Positions 1-12,146 of a stretch of DNA of 60,000 bases are shown piece after piece. Within the stretch, counting starts at the first letter, position 1. Each line of letters starts with the position of its first letter. This DNA is from Polytrichum commune (Eukaryota; Streptophyta; Polytrichopsida; Polytrichales; Polytrichaceae). The translations under genes were made by a program, and so were the position numbers. Under the pieces are notes generated by a model, which did no database searches, was not told the DNA's origin, and worked only from the letters and a program-made list of their open reading frames with translations. The stretch is from assembly GCA_950295325.1 (NCBI GenBank), contig OX485808.1, forward strand, positions 22,714,527-22,774,526. The letters run 5' to 3'.

Positions 1-197
1 CCAACACTTCGTTAAGAGGTTGTGTACAATATTTATCAACCTTAACATGGGAACTCCGTATAGAGGTGACTTGAAAGTCCAATATATCCGCCATGCTAAG
101 TTTTCCACACATTTTACAAACAATTTGTTGATTTGTTTGCTTGTAGTAATTACGTAGATTCTAGTTGACTTGATGATGAATGAAACACAAACCACTT

Positions 198-863
198 CAG
201 ACCTTGGACAATTCCCAAAATAATTATAGTTAACTATATATTTTTAATACATCTATGGAATAACTATAGTTAACTACAAAATTTTCAAACCAATTTGAAG
301 AACAACTATAGGTAACTAGGAGAAAAAATTGAAGTATAGATTCAAGAACAAGTATAGTTACCTAGAAAATGTTAGACAACTATAACTATGTAGTTAACTA
401 TAGTTAACTACAAAAATTAAAATTCTAGAAAAATAATAGTCAATTGCAGTTATTAAATATGAACGTTAAGCCTTGTATTCGTCATGTGCCTCGATGTTGT
501 TGTTGTCTTCATCATTGATGTTGTATTCCAGCATAGTTGGTCGCTTGGGAATAAAAGACTCTTATTGCGAGTTAAGCTTGACTACCTTAAATATGTCATA
601 ACTGAGTAAATGCTTGTTCATCTTCGGGAAAATATTGACCTCACTAACACGTTGGTGACACTACAACAAAATTCCGTGAACATGTTGCGCTCAACTTTTG
701 TTAACTGTATATAACTATAGTTAACCATCTTTTTTGGTAGAACAAATTTAGAACAATTGTATTTAGTTACAATTTTGGGCATGTCAAATCGCAAACAACT
801 ATAGTTACAAAAGACAACTAGTTGACTAATAGTTGACTTAGTCGGTTAGTTGTCCAAGGTCTG
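198..863. mobile_element. hAT-like MITE, copy 1 of the CAGACCTTGG family
   Basis: Terminal inverted repeats CAGACCTTGGACAA (198) and TTGTCCAAGGTCTG (ending 863) are flanked by an 8-bp target-site duplication with one mismatch (aaccactt / caccactt). The interior is crowded with the motif AACTATAGTTAACT, itself palindromic. There is no transposase. The same family recurs at 53934-54739 with a perfect 8-bp duplication. The 8-bp duplication and the CA...TG ends point to hAT, but this is inferred from the ends only. Confidence 0.75.
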
Positions 864-871
864 CACCACTT

Positions 872-1402
872 TCAAAACAAATGAGAATTTCAATCATACA
901 ACCCTTGACGTACCAAAAGGGTCTCTATGTGCATTTAATTTGTGCTCACAACCTACAATGGCCTTACATGTAGAATTGTTCCAAAAGGTTTACATGAATG
1001 TCCTTGTTCTCTATGGTAAGTATCTCCAATTGTGTTTTATAGATATGTAACACTAGCCCTTCCTTGCAATTGCCCAAATATTAAGCATGGTTGTGAAGGA
1101 GGTGGATTTGGATACCATTTTGTTTGATAATGTGCGAGAACTTAATTGGGTCAATATAACATTACCGATTTATCCAAAATATAAAAATGAAAATCCATCG
1201 CTCGCAATATTATTTCTTGATAAAGTAAGACAAATTGAATAATATTGATATTTACCCCATCATTAATTCTTTAAGGAAAATCAATAAAAATGCGATGACA
1301 TGTTGAAAAACAACCACATGCACAAACACAATCTTTGTATAGATTGGGTGCGGTCCCAACCCCAGCCCCCGGTGGCTCAATACAATAGCAATTTTGCACG
1401 TG

Positions 1403-1403
<1 letters not shown>
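872..1403. other. Intergenic stretch, nothing recognised
   Basis: AT-rich sequence with short open frames only. I see no domain, terminal repeat or RNA gene here. Confidence 0.5.

Positions 1404-1432
<29 letters not shown>
1404..1432 (-). repeat. (GATA)n microsatellite, the 3' tail of LINE copy 1
   Basis: About seven GATA units directly follow the LINE 3' hairpin when read on the minus strand as (TATC)n. The other LINE copy ends in (TTC)n at the same position, so the repeat is best read as the tail of the element rather than an independent microsatellite. Confidence 0.7.
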
Positions 1433-1433
<1 letters not shown>

Positions 1434-1435
1434 AA

Positions 1436-1463
1436 ACTCCAATCCTTTTATAGGACCGGCGTG
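1436..1463 (-). other. 3'-terminal stem-loop of LINE copy 1
   Basis: On the minus strand ACGCCGGTCC and GGATTGGAGT flank a 7-nt loop. They pair with seven Watson-Crick pairs, two G-U pairs and one mismatch. The homologous place in copy 2 (48543-48570) forms a better stem with a different loop. Such a hairpin next to the tail fits a recognition site for the element's own reverse transcriptase; that role is inferred. Confidence 0.6.
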
Positions 1464-1656
1464 AATAGAGTGTCTGTTCGTCTTGGCAAAGAACTATTGC
1501 CCTCTGGGCAATAGGACGTTGTTACAAGACTACTCCCCCCTTTCGGGAATAGACACTTTAGTAACTAGGAATAAGTAACCGTAGTACACATTAGTATTTT
1601 AAGCGGGCATTTTTATGTCTTGGTAGAGTATAAGTTGTGGTTTGTTCGTGTCCTTG

Positions 1657-1777
1657 GCACCAAGTCATGGTATCAAAGTTGGTTGGGTAAGGATGGTTAT
1701 GTTATATTAAAACGGTCCGGGTTCGATTCACGCTAAATCCGTTTGAGCGTTTGGTGTGACATGCTATGACTTGGTGC
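1657..1777 (+). other. tRNA-like pol III box region inside an inverted repeat, antisense to the LINE 3' UTR
   Basis: A perfect 12-bp inverted repeat, gcaccaagtcat (1657-1668) and atgacttggtgc (1766-1777), encloses a box-A-like segment (caaagttggttgggtaagg, 1674-1692) and a close match to box B (gggttcgattc, about 1709-1719). The equivalent region of LINE copy 2 (48166-48286) has the same layout. It does not fold into a full tRNA cloverleaf that I can draw, so I call it tRNA-derived, not a tRNA gene. Confidence 0.5.
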
Positions 1778-1895
1778 TGCAAGTGAGTTAATCATAGGCA
1801 GGAAATTTGTGCCCACCAACCCGCTTCATCCTTCCTTCCTGAGCTATTGGTGACATCTTTCCTTATAACTAGTGGTCTATACCACTACCCCTCTT

Positions 1896-2578
1896 TTATT
1901 CAATTGGTATTGATTGGTTGTTCTCTATTCGTCTTTTGTGTAGAAGGATTGAGCTGGCATATTGTATAGCAATGGTGTTAATTTCTTTGAATGCATGGTT
2001 AATAGAGGTTGCGGATAATTTAAATGTTGTTTCTAGTTGTTCTTTTGACGGAACGTGTGTAGTGCCCCTAGCTCCAGCTGCGATGACTAGAAGTGGGTCC
2101 ACTTTCCAACCTTGTTGAGTAATGTCATTAATTAGTGGTTGGTATTTGTGGATTTTGTTGTTTATTGTATCCTGGGAAAATCTGTCATTCGTGTATGTGA
2201 ACTCAATGAGTTGTATAGTGAGATTATCTGTTGGGAGTAATGGTGGGGTACTTTGGTGTGTAGGTTCTCTTATATGTGGGGAGTTGTCGACTGGGTTTGG
2301 TGGTGGGCTGTTTTGGTAAGGGAGTCCTTTGATACATAATAAGTCCGGTTTGAGTCTGGCGTTACATTGGCATCTTGGTTGTCTACATGTGCAAGGTAGA
2401 AGCCATGGGGGTACCGTATTTTCTTGTGGGTTGTTATTGAACGTGCCTGCATTCATGAGGATATAGCATCTTGATTTTTGTGATGAGAGTAAAAGTTTTC
2501 TTATTTCCCATACTGCTTTGTTATGTCTTTTTACTCTAAGGGCATGTATATGGTGTCTGCACGTGCACTTTAACTTGG
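1896..2578 (-). pseudogene. LINE endonuclease (restriction-like) C-terminal fragment
   Basis: The open frame carries, in order, KRHNKAVWEIRKLL, a Cys-rich PCTC..RCQCNARLKPD segment, IQLIEFTYTNDRF, and KYQPLIND..GW.V.PLLVIAAGARG. This is the layout of the restriction-like endonuclease of R2/Dualen-type LINEs: an RHN box after the zinc knuckle, the PD motif, an acidic residue in a beta strand, and a Lys in the following helix. The frame is intact to its stop, but the RT, RNase H and zinc knuckle are lost by 5' truncation, so it cannot be an active element. Compared with copy 2 it has an insertion of about 20 residues rich in Pro and Thr after PYQN. Confidence 0.75.
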
Positions 2579-2636
2579 ACTTATGGTATAGTACAAAGAA
2601 GTTGCAAACTCCAAAGTGAAAAATCAACTTTGATAT

Positions 2637-3162
2637 AACACCGTTTATGGTATTTAGTGCCACATACACTATCTACAAAGGGCCTAAATTAGATGCCTAC
2701 TAATCTCAAAGTGTCACGTCCACTGATTTACCAATATGACACTATTTGTGAACACAAGTAAATATTTTAAGTGAAAGAATGTTAACATTATGACATTTAT
2801 CGTAGCACATTGGGATAGTTTAGCATACAAGGAGAAGATACTATTGAGCATACTAATGGCAAGTGTCACGTGTTTGAATTATAGTATGGAAGAGGAAAAC
2901 ATTCTTGAACGAACTAATGCCAAGTATCACTTGTGCACTCTTTTGGTTATCTTGTAGACCATTATGTAACATAGGCATACACCTCATGACACTATTGAAC
3001 ATACTCATGCCAAGATACCAACAAGCACACGTGAACGCCAAGTGTCATGATGTGACACGAATGGTGAAGTTGTTGATCAGTAGTGTGACCTAACATACAC
3101 CTTGCAATAGAGTAAGTGACACTTATTACGCATGTGAAACTAAATACCATAAATGATTTAGA
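2637..3162. mobile_element. MITE with ACACCGTTTATGG ends, copy A
   Basis: Imperfect terminal repeats of about 28 bp (acaccgtttatggtattta at 2638; taaataccataaatgattta near 3160) enclose about 525 bp without coding capacity. The interior matches copy B at 44819-45284, including tgcaaagggcctaaattag-like and caccaagtgtcatgaggtga-like segments. No clear target-site duplication is visible, so the superfamily is left open. Confidence 0.6.
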
Positions 3163-3188
3163 ACCAAGTTATGTATGGAGTTTTTTAA

Positions 3189-3570
3189 TATGATATTTAG
3201 TGTTTGATTATATTTAATGTTGTTACCACCCTGCCTTGCTTAACACTAATTTTCAATTCCTTGACAATTAGTGTTAGACATGAACGTGATGCTACCTTCT
3301 TGTGAAGAATGGATTTCATTGGACTTGTGATTTTAGGGATGGCGCCCCACCTTCCTACTCGTTAATTTCTCATTTGCCAAAGTCGATAGCATTATTTTCA
3401 TATCCTTACTAACACTAAAATCAAACATGTAACTTCCGCATATTGTCATAGTTGATATTTAATGTTTGAGTTTACAATTAATGTTACTCACTTTCATAGG
3501 GTTATTGACATTTAGTGTATGTGTTCATATTTAGTGTATCAAACATTAAATATCATATTTAATGTAGTTT
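3189..3570. mobile_element. CACTA-like MITE copy, left end worn
   Basis: Starts with atgatatttagtgtttgat and ends with atcaaacattaaatatcat followed by atttaatgtag. The interior is the reverse complement of the copy at 54149-54486, including the gcttaacactaattttcaat segment. The outer CACTACACTAA of the left end is missing. No coding capacity. Confidence 0.6.
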
Positions 3571-3660
3571 AGGGGTACATAGGCCTCTTCCGAGAAGGAA
3601 GATGAGTTTAACTAACAAGCACCTACGGCACATGATACACATATAACCAAGAGGAGGGAT

Positions 3661-3906
3661 GGCTGGGGATTCGTGGCACTCACTAAAAATCATCCATCCA
3701 AGATATCGTGGATGAAGTGGCTCCAATAAAAAAAGCCCCCCTATGGGGTTGAGGGCCGATTCATTCGAATGTGACATCACTAGGCTAATTCGGGGCCTTT
3801 GACTCTATTTCCGGAATCAAATTTCCCAAAAATAGCCATTTAGATGATTCATGTGTTTTTTTCATCCACACGGATGATTTTTAGTGAGTGCCACGAATCC
3901 CCGGCC
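3661..3906. repeat. About 35-bp inverted repeat pair
   Basis: ggctggggattcgtggcact (3661) continues to atcatcc near 3695, and its near-exact complement lies at 3872-3906. The spacer is about 175 bp and has no coding capacity. It could be a small foldback element or the ends of a MITE; I see no convincing target-site duplication. Confidence 0.55.
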
Positions 3907-5462
3907 GAGGAGGGATTGGCTTCTACGTCTCCCTCAACTTCCACCCGCTTCCCTCCTCTTCTTCCTCCTCCAAAAATATTATTATTATTAATAATAAAAA
4001 TCTTAAAAAAATCTCATGTACTTACGAGGGGTTCAATGTGTGTCATCAAAGGCCAATCAATAGTTGGTGGCGTCCTTGCCCCATGTGTTCCTCCTCCTCG
4101 TGCTTGAATACTTGCAAGCAAGGTACGCCCTTACGCGGCCACTTCCCAACTCCATGTCTAATTTTGGTTTGGGGTCGGGTGGACTTTTCATTGGAAACGT
4201 TTGCAATGATGTGTGTGGATGACTATGAAATCAAATTTTTATGAATGAGAAACTTAGAAGGAAAAATTAAACAAAAATTGTATACGTATTAACAGTAATC
4301 TGGAGAATGGACTAGTGAACCAAGACTACATGCCCTCATAACACCCACCCTTGATATACACAATATTAACAAACAAAATTGATTATCTCCCTCCCCCCCC
4401 CCCCCCACAAGGTCTATATTGCCCTTTTCATTTGCCATTATAGGGACCCACCTCCAACATGAAGTAGTAGCCTTGTCCCATGTTCAAGTATGAGCTCGCC
4501 ACCATAATCATGGTGAAGCGTCTCTCTCTCTCTCTCTATAACCCCGAGGTAAATTTACTTTAGGGTTATGTTGGAGTTACCTAACGAATATCAACCATAG
4601 ATTGGGATATTTACATCAATGGCCGTGAATAATTACCTAATCATATATTAAGAGAAAGAGGCAATGAGAGCCTCCTTTCGCAGGTTAAGCCGCATGTGGT
4701 AGTTTACCCTAAGTAACTTCCGGGTTTAGTAAGATTTGTGCAAACTAAAAGTTTTGGTGGAAAGTGTGTGTGACTTACCTCTATTTCTGGCCGCATAGGG
4801 TTCAAATGGCTAAGGAACATGTAGAATACTCTATGGCAATATAGGTATTCAATGATGCAAAATGTATGATTATGCTGTAAATAATTGTGTGACATAGATA
4901 ACAATTGGGTTTCTGTTGTTATTCACCTCGTGTACATTACTAACCCTCTCTTTGGATTTGGTTGGTGGCATGGGCATAGGTGAGGCAGACCCTTCACAAA
5001 TTTGACAACATACTTAGGTTTTGCATTTCATCTTTGATTAAGAATAGTATGTGCATTATGCTTGTGTATTCCATAAATATGAGGAATGCATAACATAATT
5101 TAGCTTATGATAGAACTTTGAAGTATTGTTGAGTATGTCTTATACATTTTTGAATTTGATTTGGTAAACTATGGATATGAGGTATTTTGTTTCTACCTAA
5201 GTGATATAGAGGGTAAAATTTTAGGTAGTGTAGACTACTTAAATGATGTAACACCTTCTTAGATACATGCAATGAGGAAACAATGTCTATGGTAAGAGGA
5301 CATTAATGCAAAAAGTATTGTCATGATGCTTGCTCCCACCGACCCTCCCAGGTTTCAAAAGGTACATTGATATATAGAAGAATGGCTTGGCCTCTAAATC
5401 AGAGGATGTTGTATGAACAAACTAAGCTTGAAAGTAAGCATAGAATGGATCAAGAAAAAACT

Positions 5463-5505
<43 letters not shown>

Positions 5506-7399
5506 TTTTCATATTAATGTGATAAATGTCTCCATTGCATACATAGATACAAAGCATTAAATAAATAGGCTTTTATTATGTATATGTCCCAATGTGAAAG
5601 TCATTGAACTATTATTTCTCCATATGATGTAACTCATAATAATCTAGTCTTATTGCACATGTCATTTGGATGAAATAACACATCTATTGCAAATTTGTTC
5701 TCTAAGTTTTAGGACCCCCTTTTGCACATGAACATTACTTCAATTTTCATGACAACCTTCTTAAATCTTCGAGCTAGACAAAAACAACACCACTCCTCTA
5801 TGTACACTATGTACACTAACGCCTCAAATAATACCCCTTTTTTTTTTATCTCGATGTCAGTTTGTACATGGTATGAAGACTCCACCCCTAGGATGTCGCC
5901 TATCAATCAAATCAAGAATTGTTAAAATTCTTGTAGCAAATGCGAATCATGAATATTGTCATTTCAATGTTCATAAATGATGTTGAGATGCAAAAGTTGT
6001 AAGAGGTCAAACCAAAGGCACTCATTAGTATCATGTAAACGATCACATAGCTAACCCCCCGCCATTGAGCGCGGTTGATTAAGAGTCTAGCTAAAGGTGA
6101 ACGGGATGATAATGTTTTCCAACATGGCACCGTTCAAATACTAGCCCTAAAAGCAAGAGGCTCCAAAATCCCATGTCAAAAGTGTCCCAAGTTGGCTCCG
6201 AGTGTAAAGTGGTCATTGTCACGTGGTGTTGAAATATGAAAGGGCACACCCATTCTAACATATTCCCAACTTGGCCAATGTTGGAGATTGGGGAAGTTGT
6301 TTTCTTTGTTGTGGTTGAGTAGTTGCTACCCACGAGCACATCTTGTTCTTGAAGTCCGTGGCTATGCTTCCCTAAAACCTTCGTGTTCATGAACTTTCAA
6401 ACTTGCCAAGTCGTAAGCTTAAAAGCAATGCTTGCCATAGGTCACTACCCCATTCGACATTAGTTTCTCCAAATAAAGGAACGCCGAAATATGTAAATTT
6501 TCTTTGTTGGAATCAACTCCCATGTTGTCCAATCTTACTACAATATCGTGTTCACTTCTTTCCTTGATTCAAGCTCAATTCGATTCTTTTTATGCTAAGA
6601 GAAAATAAATAAATAAATAATGTACATATATATATTTATATATATTTATAAAGCTTACTTGAAAAGTTTCAACAACACCACTTCGTAAGTTAGACAATTG
6701 TGAGTTTGACCCATGTTTTATACTCCAAGTGATTGGCAAGCACATTGTTGTTGTTGTTGTCATTGTTGTTGTTACTTGTTTGTTGATTGGATGTGTTGAA
6801 TGTTGCAATGTAATGTCCAACACAATGGCCGCATTCAAGTTGGGTCATTGGCTTGTGGGCGAAGAAGCTCTCCATTCATGTAGTAAGTATGCTCACACTA
6901 GTGTTGGACTCGCATCCTTAAAAAATAAAAATAAATTACAAATTTGGTTTCTATAATGAGGATTTCAAATCCTTGATAGTAGTGGGGTATGGATATTTGA
7001 AAGCAATTGTGTTTTTGATACCATTAGGGTCTATATACAATGCAAGTATCACCCTACCTATGTCAATATGGTTTAGTATGGTTACACTGACGCAATTGAT
7101 ATATCAAATATGAAACAATTTTGCGACCTTGACATATCCACCACCATTTTTAATACCCACATGGAAGTTCTTTGATATCATTGTTGATGTTGATTATGGG
7201 TATCGTACATTCACCTACACATCGACACAAACATTGATTTATATTGTGCCCACACTAGGACCAACAACTCGCCCACAACAATGAGAGAGCTTCCATCTTG
7301 ATAGGGAAGTTCATGTCATAATATGCAGTGAAGTTAATGAACAAAACTGCAATACATTACATGCAGTGAGAATACTACAAGTAAGACGAAAAATCCTTG
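3907..7399. other. Intergenic stretch with simple repeats only
   Basis: Contains a poly(C) run (4393-4406), a short (TC)n near 4520, the long (CT)n at 5465, and AT-rich unique sequence. Short frames occur on both strands but none shows a family signature, plant splice context or codon bias that I can support. Confidence 0.5.
5465..5501. repeat. (CT)n microsatellite, about 37 bp
   Basis: Uninterrupted dinucleotide run in intergenic sequence with no gene nearby. Confidence 0.95.
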
Positions 7400-7743
7400 C
7401 TACACTAAATAGGTAGATTAGTGTTAGATGAAGATTAGTGTTAGATGCAATAGTTACCTAAAACACTAATTTTCAACTGATATTACAATTAGTGTTTGAA
7501 TAGGGTTTGAACAAATTATACCTTTTACGAGGTTCTCATATTCTTCTTCCTTCAATTCTTCATTCCAAGATTTACAAAATATCATCTAACACTAAATGCG
7601 CTCATGTAAATATTTAAAGTTACTACTTGGTACAAATAGTGTTAGAGTTGACATTTAGTGTTCTAACACTATAGAGACAATTTACATTTAGCGTTTTCGT
7701 CGACTATTAGTGTTCCCAACACTAATCTACCTATTTAGTGTAG
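7400..7743. mobile_element. CACTA-like MITE variant, 26-bp perfect terminal repeats
   Basis: CTACACTAAATAGGTAGATT at 7400 is mirrored exactly at 7743 (AATCTACCTATTTAGTGTAG), giving a 26-bp perfect terminal repeat. The interior is AT-rich and carries several cacta/tagtg words. It is a sub-family relative of the elements at 25653 and 54149. No transposase. Confidence 0.75.
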
Positions 7744-7744
7744 T

Positions 7745-10735
7745 GAATTCCAAAAACAGCTGAATTTTTCGTATCAGAAAGGACTCCTCATGTTGCCGAG
7801 GAGGAGCAACACATGACACTAGTGTGAACACGATATCATGTTAGACACACTCGTTGGGACCTTCCACGGTTCACCCTAAGATATGGAATATGCACTTAAT
7901 GTGTGAAGTTCGTCCTATCCACACGAAAGGCTTGTCCTAAGGGAACTTGGTGCCCTTTAATTAGTTCCCCACAACCGCCAAATGTCAAAGTAGCTCAAAG
8001 GACATGGTGAATTGGCCGAGGGCCAATAAAGGACCGGTCCAACACAAAGCCATCGAGATGCTAGCCTACAAAATATCCATTAGCTTGGACAACTACTTGG
8101 CAAGCACAAAGGCCACACCGGAGCCACGTGTGTCCGCATTTTCATTGGCTCCCCTTTTTAGTATCCTTGGGCCCACCTAAAAGTACCCAAGTTTTTTCCA
8201 GGTGGCAAGGTGAAAAATAAAAATAAAAATAAAAATCCACCTGGCGGTCGAGCGACCAATCATAAGTTAGTGCTTGATGATGGGACTCCTCCAATCCCAA
8301 AACTATTGACCCCAACATATGGTCCCCAAGGACACTTGAAAGAGCTTTGCCCTTTCGCATCGTCCTTGATATACTTCCATGTTGCGGCAAGTTGGGCCAC
8401 TTAATTGGAAGCCGGGTTGGCCTTAAATGGCCACTTCTCTCTCCACATCTACTTCTTGTGGGATATGAAACACGCAACTAGTGTGAGATGATTAGCAAAT
8501 CCAAATCGTGCCCGTAAGGTATGTGGGTGTTACTTGGTTCTTTGTGATGTTCTCCAATTTCTATCGATTAGATTTACATACCGGTGATGAAACTCGCGTT
8601 GCATTAGCGAATCTACGATGAAACATGTGCAAAAATTGGATTGATAATCGGACCTTCCCTGATTTTGTTCTGGTTATCTGAAGTGCGTGTTTGTTGAATT
8701 CTTAACTGGATAAATAGGTCTTCCCCGTTGTGTTCATTGTTGAGTGAAGCATAGTTACGAGCATTTGAAGATGTAGTCCAATCTCTTTGAAACATGTGTC
8801 TTTATGAGGTTTGCTCTTTGATCCTCACCGAACCACATACCGATCAAATATGGGGGTCCAATTAAAAAAATGAGCCACTTCAGAGCCTTCTACCTTAGTC
8901 ATTGTCCTTGTAATTTATGGAGCTCATATGGAATATCTTATTCAAATGTCAAAGTGATTTTTTTGATTTTTTTTTAATTACTAGAAGATCATGTTGGGCA
9001 TGTTAGTCTTGTTGAGTATAGCGCCTAGCAAGGTTGACAAATTTTGAGCACAAAGTCCAACCTCTTTTCGGCACGTTGTTTGTTCTTAGGTCCACACCCA
9101 ACCATACACTACTCAATATGTAGGTGTCCGTTTAGATTGGACACTGAAATAGGCACATCTATCTTACCCTTGCAAACATACTAGACTCATGTTTGTAACT
9201 TCACCACAAACTACTTTTTGTGCGTGAAAGTGGGACTTGTCACGCATTTGTTGGTAAAAAAATCTCAGATTTAAGTATACTTGGACAAACCATGTGTCTA
9301 AAAATAACAAGGGATGTGCACTCGTGGGGACATAACAAAAACAACAGCATAACAACCACAACTTCGAATGTTTGTATTCCATGTCCACCAACCATCATAT
9401 TTGTGTAGTTTTTCGATGCACTGTACATCGTATTGGCGGCTAATATTGTCCAAAATTCATGGTACGATCCAAATATACTTAAATCATACACAAACACAAT
9501 TCAAAGTCCATGTGGCATGGAATACGAATAAAGTTTGGAAAGCACCATGTGCATATACCTAAAGTACCATGGTACCCACGAGTTGGAAATGCAACGGTGG
9601 CCTTGTGCACGATCTCACCGGTGAGTGAGGAGCATTATGACCTTTCACAATGCGGCGTATGGTACCAAGAAAAACCAAGATGAACGTGAATGAAATACTT
9701 GGATTTTTGGGAGGCTCATGACGTTGCCTACCAAGATGTTATGAACAAATTCGATTTGACTTCGGAGGTCAAAGGCCTTATTATGACTTAGAGTAACTTA
9801 GTGATCACATGAAAGGTTAGGCCCCATATGAGTATTATTTCTCGAGTTCCTCTCGGTTTGCGCTGGTTCTCCTGAGGTGATTGTATATTGGTTCCTTTCT
9901 TGCAGTTGATTCTTCAATTTGTGTCAATATATATATATATGTGTGGGGGGGGGGGGGGGGGCTCAACACTAAATCCCATAAACAATGTATACACAAATGT
10001 AGTAAACCGAATAGAGTTCTTTTTAAAAGGCCCTTGCCGAGACATTTGCAAGTTGCCATGTATTGGGAGTATGAAGTGGTAAAGTGGAAACACACGTGAT
10101 GTTTTTATAGGCCTTAAATGCATTGCCCCCCCCTCCCCCCGCTTACCAACGGATGATGGGCATGGAGGCGTGATAGTATTGGAAGTGTGAGAGTGTTGAA
10201 TATGGGATATTGGTAACACCATCTCATTGGTCGAAACGACACGTTGTTTGCATACCCCGAATCCCATAACACATAATGTGTCATGCTTATGAAAACCCAC
10301 GGGACTTAAAACGGATTATTTGGACACTCGCTTTCAAGATGGGGGGATGGAACAACTCTTTCTTATAGGAGCCTATGTCCGCATCATATCTTGCACTCTC
10401 TATCTCATCCACTCATATGTGATAACATTTTTCCTCTACACTTTTCTCACATAGCAAGTTAAGCATATCATGAGCTTGTTCTATTAGTATATTAAACACT
10501 ACATGAAAAACTTACAAATATGAAAGAAATTCAACAAATTTTTATAATAAAAACTATGTAAAATGTGTATAATACTGTAACTATTAGGTCAATCTCAGAT
10601 ACATGATCTTGTTTACTTTTGACTTATAAAGTTAGATGGAAAATAGACTTCGAGAATTTCATTGTAGTAGTTGAGCTCTTAAACAATCAAAATCGTTTTG
10701 AAGGTTGAATTCATGTTTGACCCAAGGGGACTTCG
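7745..10735. other. Intergenic stretch, mostly unassigned
   Basis: Holds an (AAAAT)n run near 8211-8236, a (TA)n plus poly(G) tract (9930-9961), a poly(C) run near 10127, and a short reverse copy of the dispersed repeat near 8460-8510. No supported gene. Confidence 0.5.
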
Positions 10736-11220
10736 CTTACACTTAAGGCACAAGCATCCCGGAGGATTTTCTTTGTCATAGTTACTAGTTTGATTCAACA
10801 TGAAGGAACCCTTTTATGAAAAAAATTTGTCATTGTCATATTTCTCATGAGTAGGGGTGCACCTATTTGAAATTTATTTTAAAATTTGAATTCTTAAATA
10901 TCTGGCAAAATTTTAGGTTTTTTTTGTTTTGTTTTTTCAAACTATAAATTCACTGTTATGGTCAGTCCATGCCAGTAGGGTGAATATAGTCACACACAAA
11001 TTTGTCAATTGTTCCGTATTACCATATAGCATTACTACATTCAAACTCAACGACAACGCTTGAGCCCTAAGACCTGCCACACAAACTGATGAATGTTTGT
11101 TTCTTACACTTAAGGGATGAGCATATGGGAGGATTTTCTTTATCATGGTTGCTAGTTTGGTTCGACATGAAGTAGCCCTTTTATGAAAATATTTGTCTCA
11201 TGTCATTATCATATTTGTCA
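10736..11220. repeat. Direct duplication of about 115 bp flanking an hAT-like fragment
   Basis: cttacacttaagg...ggaggattttctttgtcat at 10736-10851 recurs, diverged, at 11103-11220 with cttacacttaaggg and ggaggattttctttatcatg. The hAT-like sequence 10852-11102 sits exactly between the two copies. Confidence 0.6.
10852..11105. mobile_element. hAT-like MITE fragment (TAGGGGTGCA family)
   Basis: Begins TAGGGGTGCAcctatttgaa and continues with sequence parallel to 13075-13310 (gtccatgccagtagggtgaa, then ccctaagacctgccacacaa). The right half and terminal repeat are missing, so it is a deleted copy. Confidence 0.6.
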
Positions 11221-12146
11221 TGGCCCTACAAATTCTCACGTGGAAATTAAATTTGGCCATCAAAGTGATAAACAACATAACCCTTGAGGTGGAAATCAAA
11301 TGCACGTGTCATGAAAGATACCACGTGTGTTGGATTAAGAGGAGACACCGACCAACCAACCAACAAATTGACGTATCATGTTTACAAAGCAAAATGGGCA
11401 TATCATTTGTAGGGGAAAAACAAGCTATGGAGTAAGCATGGAAGCAATTCGGGGATACTCACATGATTGCAACTATTGCCTTTCAAATGTGAGATCAACT
11501 ATGTTAGCAAACAACATGAATATATCCACAAGTATTCACAATATGTTTGCTAAAAAGCGTATTTTCTATGATGTCCAAAATCCAAATTGAACATGGAGGA
11601 TGTGACTCATAATCTAGATTGCGATTTCATGGGTGATGCTTATTTTTTAAAAAAAATTAAAAAAACTTCTTCATAAATAACTTAGCATGACCACATTGCA
11701 CGGTAGTCAACAACAATGATATCAGTGGATTGGAACTAATTTGTGCCTTGGGTCACATTGAACCCCTAAAAGCTAAAACCATTTTCACGTTACTTAGTAA
11801 CACACACTGTCTAGTTGATGCAAATTGGAGGTTACAAGACTAAAAAAACAAAAATTGTGTAGAAAAAGTTGGTTAGTATTGATTTAAAAGACCACATCCA
11901 TTAAATTGTGAACTCCATGTCAATGAGATAATTTTAAATATTAGCCTATCTTAGAATGGAGAACAAAATATGTTGATTGAAGTCCAATCAAGTTAGATTA
12001 GTCATGAGAAATTGATCTCCCCACTTAACAATGTCGCGCACTTACTTGATATCGGATTCTTCTACAAGGATCTTGTATTCCAATCCAAATTTTGAGGCAC
12101 AAGTGGAGAGAATCTCACAAATTCTAAGTAGTCACTACTATCTTCA

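Larger units (their letters stand above)
1404..2578 (-). mobile_element. 5'-truncated LINE (restriction-like-endonuclease type), copy 1
   Basis: This minus-strand copy keeps only the C-terminal endonuclease coding segment (1896-2578) and the 3' UTR, ending in a hairpin (1436-1463) and a (TATC)n tail (1404-1432). The coding segment matches residues at 47.4-48.0 kb of the longer copy, and the 3' UTR matches 48.05-48.59 kb. Truncation at the 5' end is normal for target-primed reverse transcription. The homology stops near 2578, at the zinc knuckle's last Lys-Cys. Confidence 0.85.

Noticed and set aside
1404-1432. (GATA)n as an independent microsatellite
   Set aside because: It abuts the LINE hairpin exactly where copy 2 has (TTC)n, so it is the element's tail.
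1671-1740. A true tRNA gene
   Set aside because: Box A and box B are recognisable, but the acceptor stem and anticodon arm do not fold properly, and the region is part of a LINE 3' UTR repeated at 48.2 kb.
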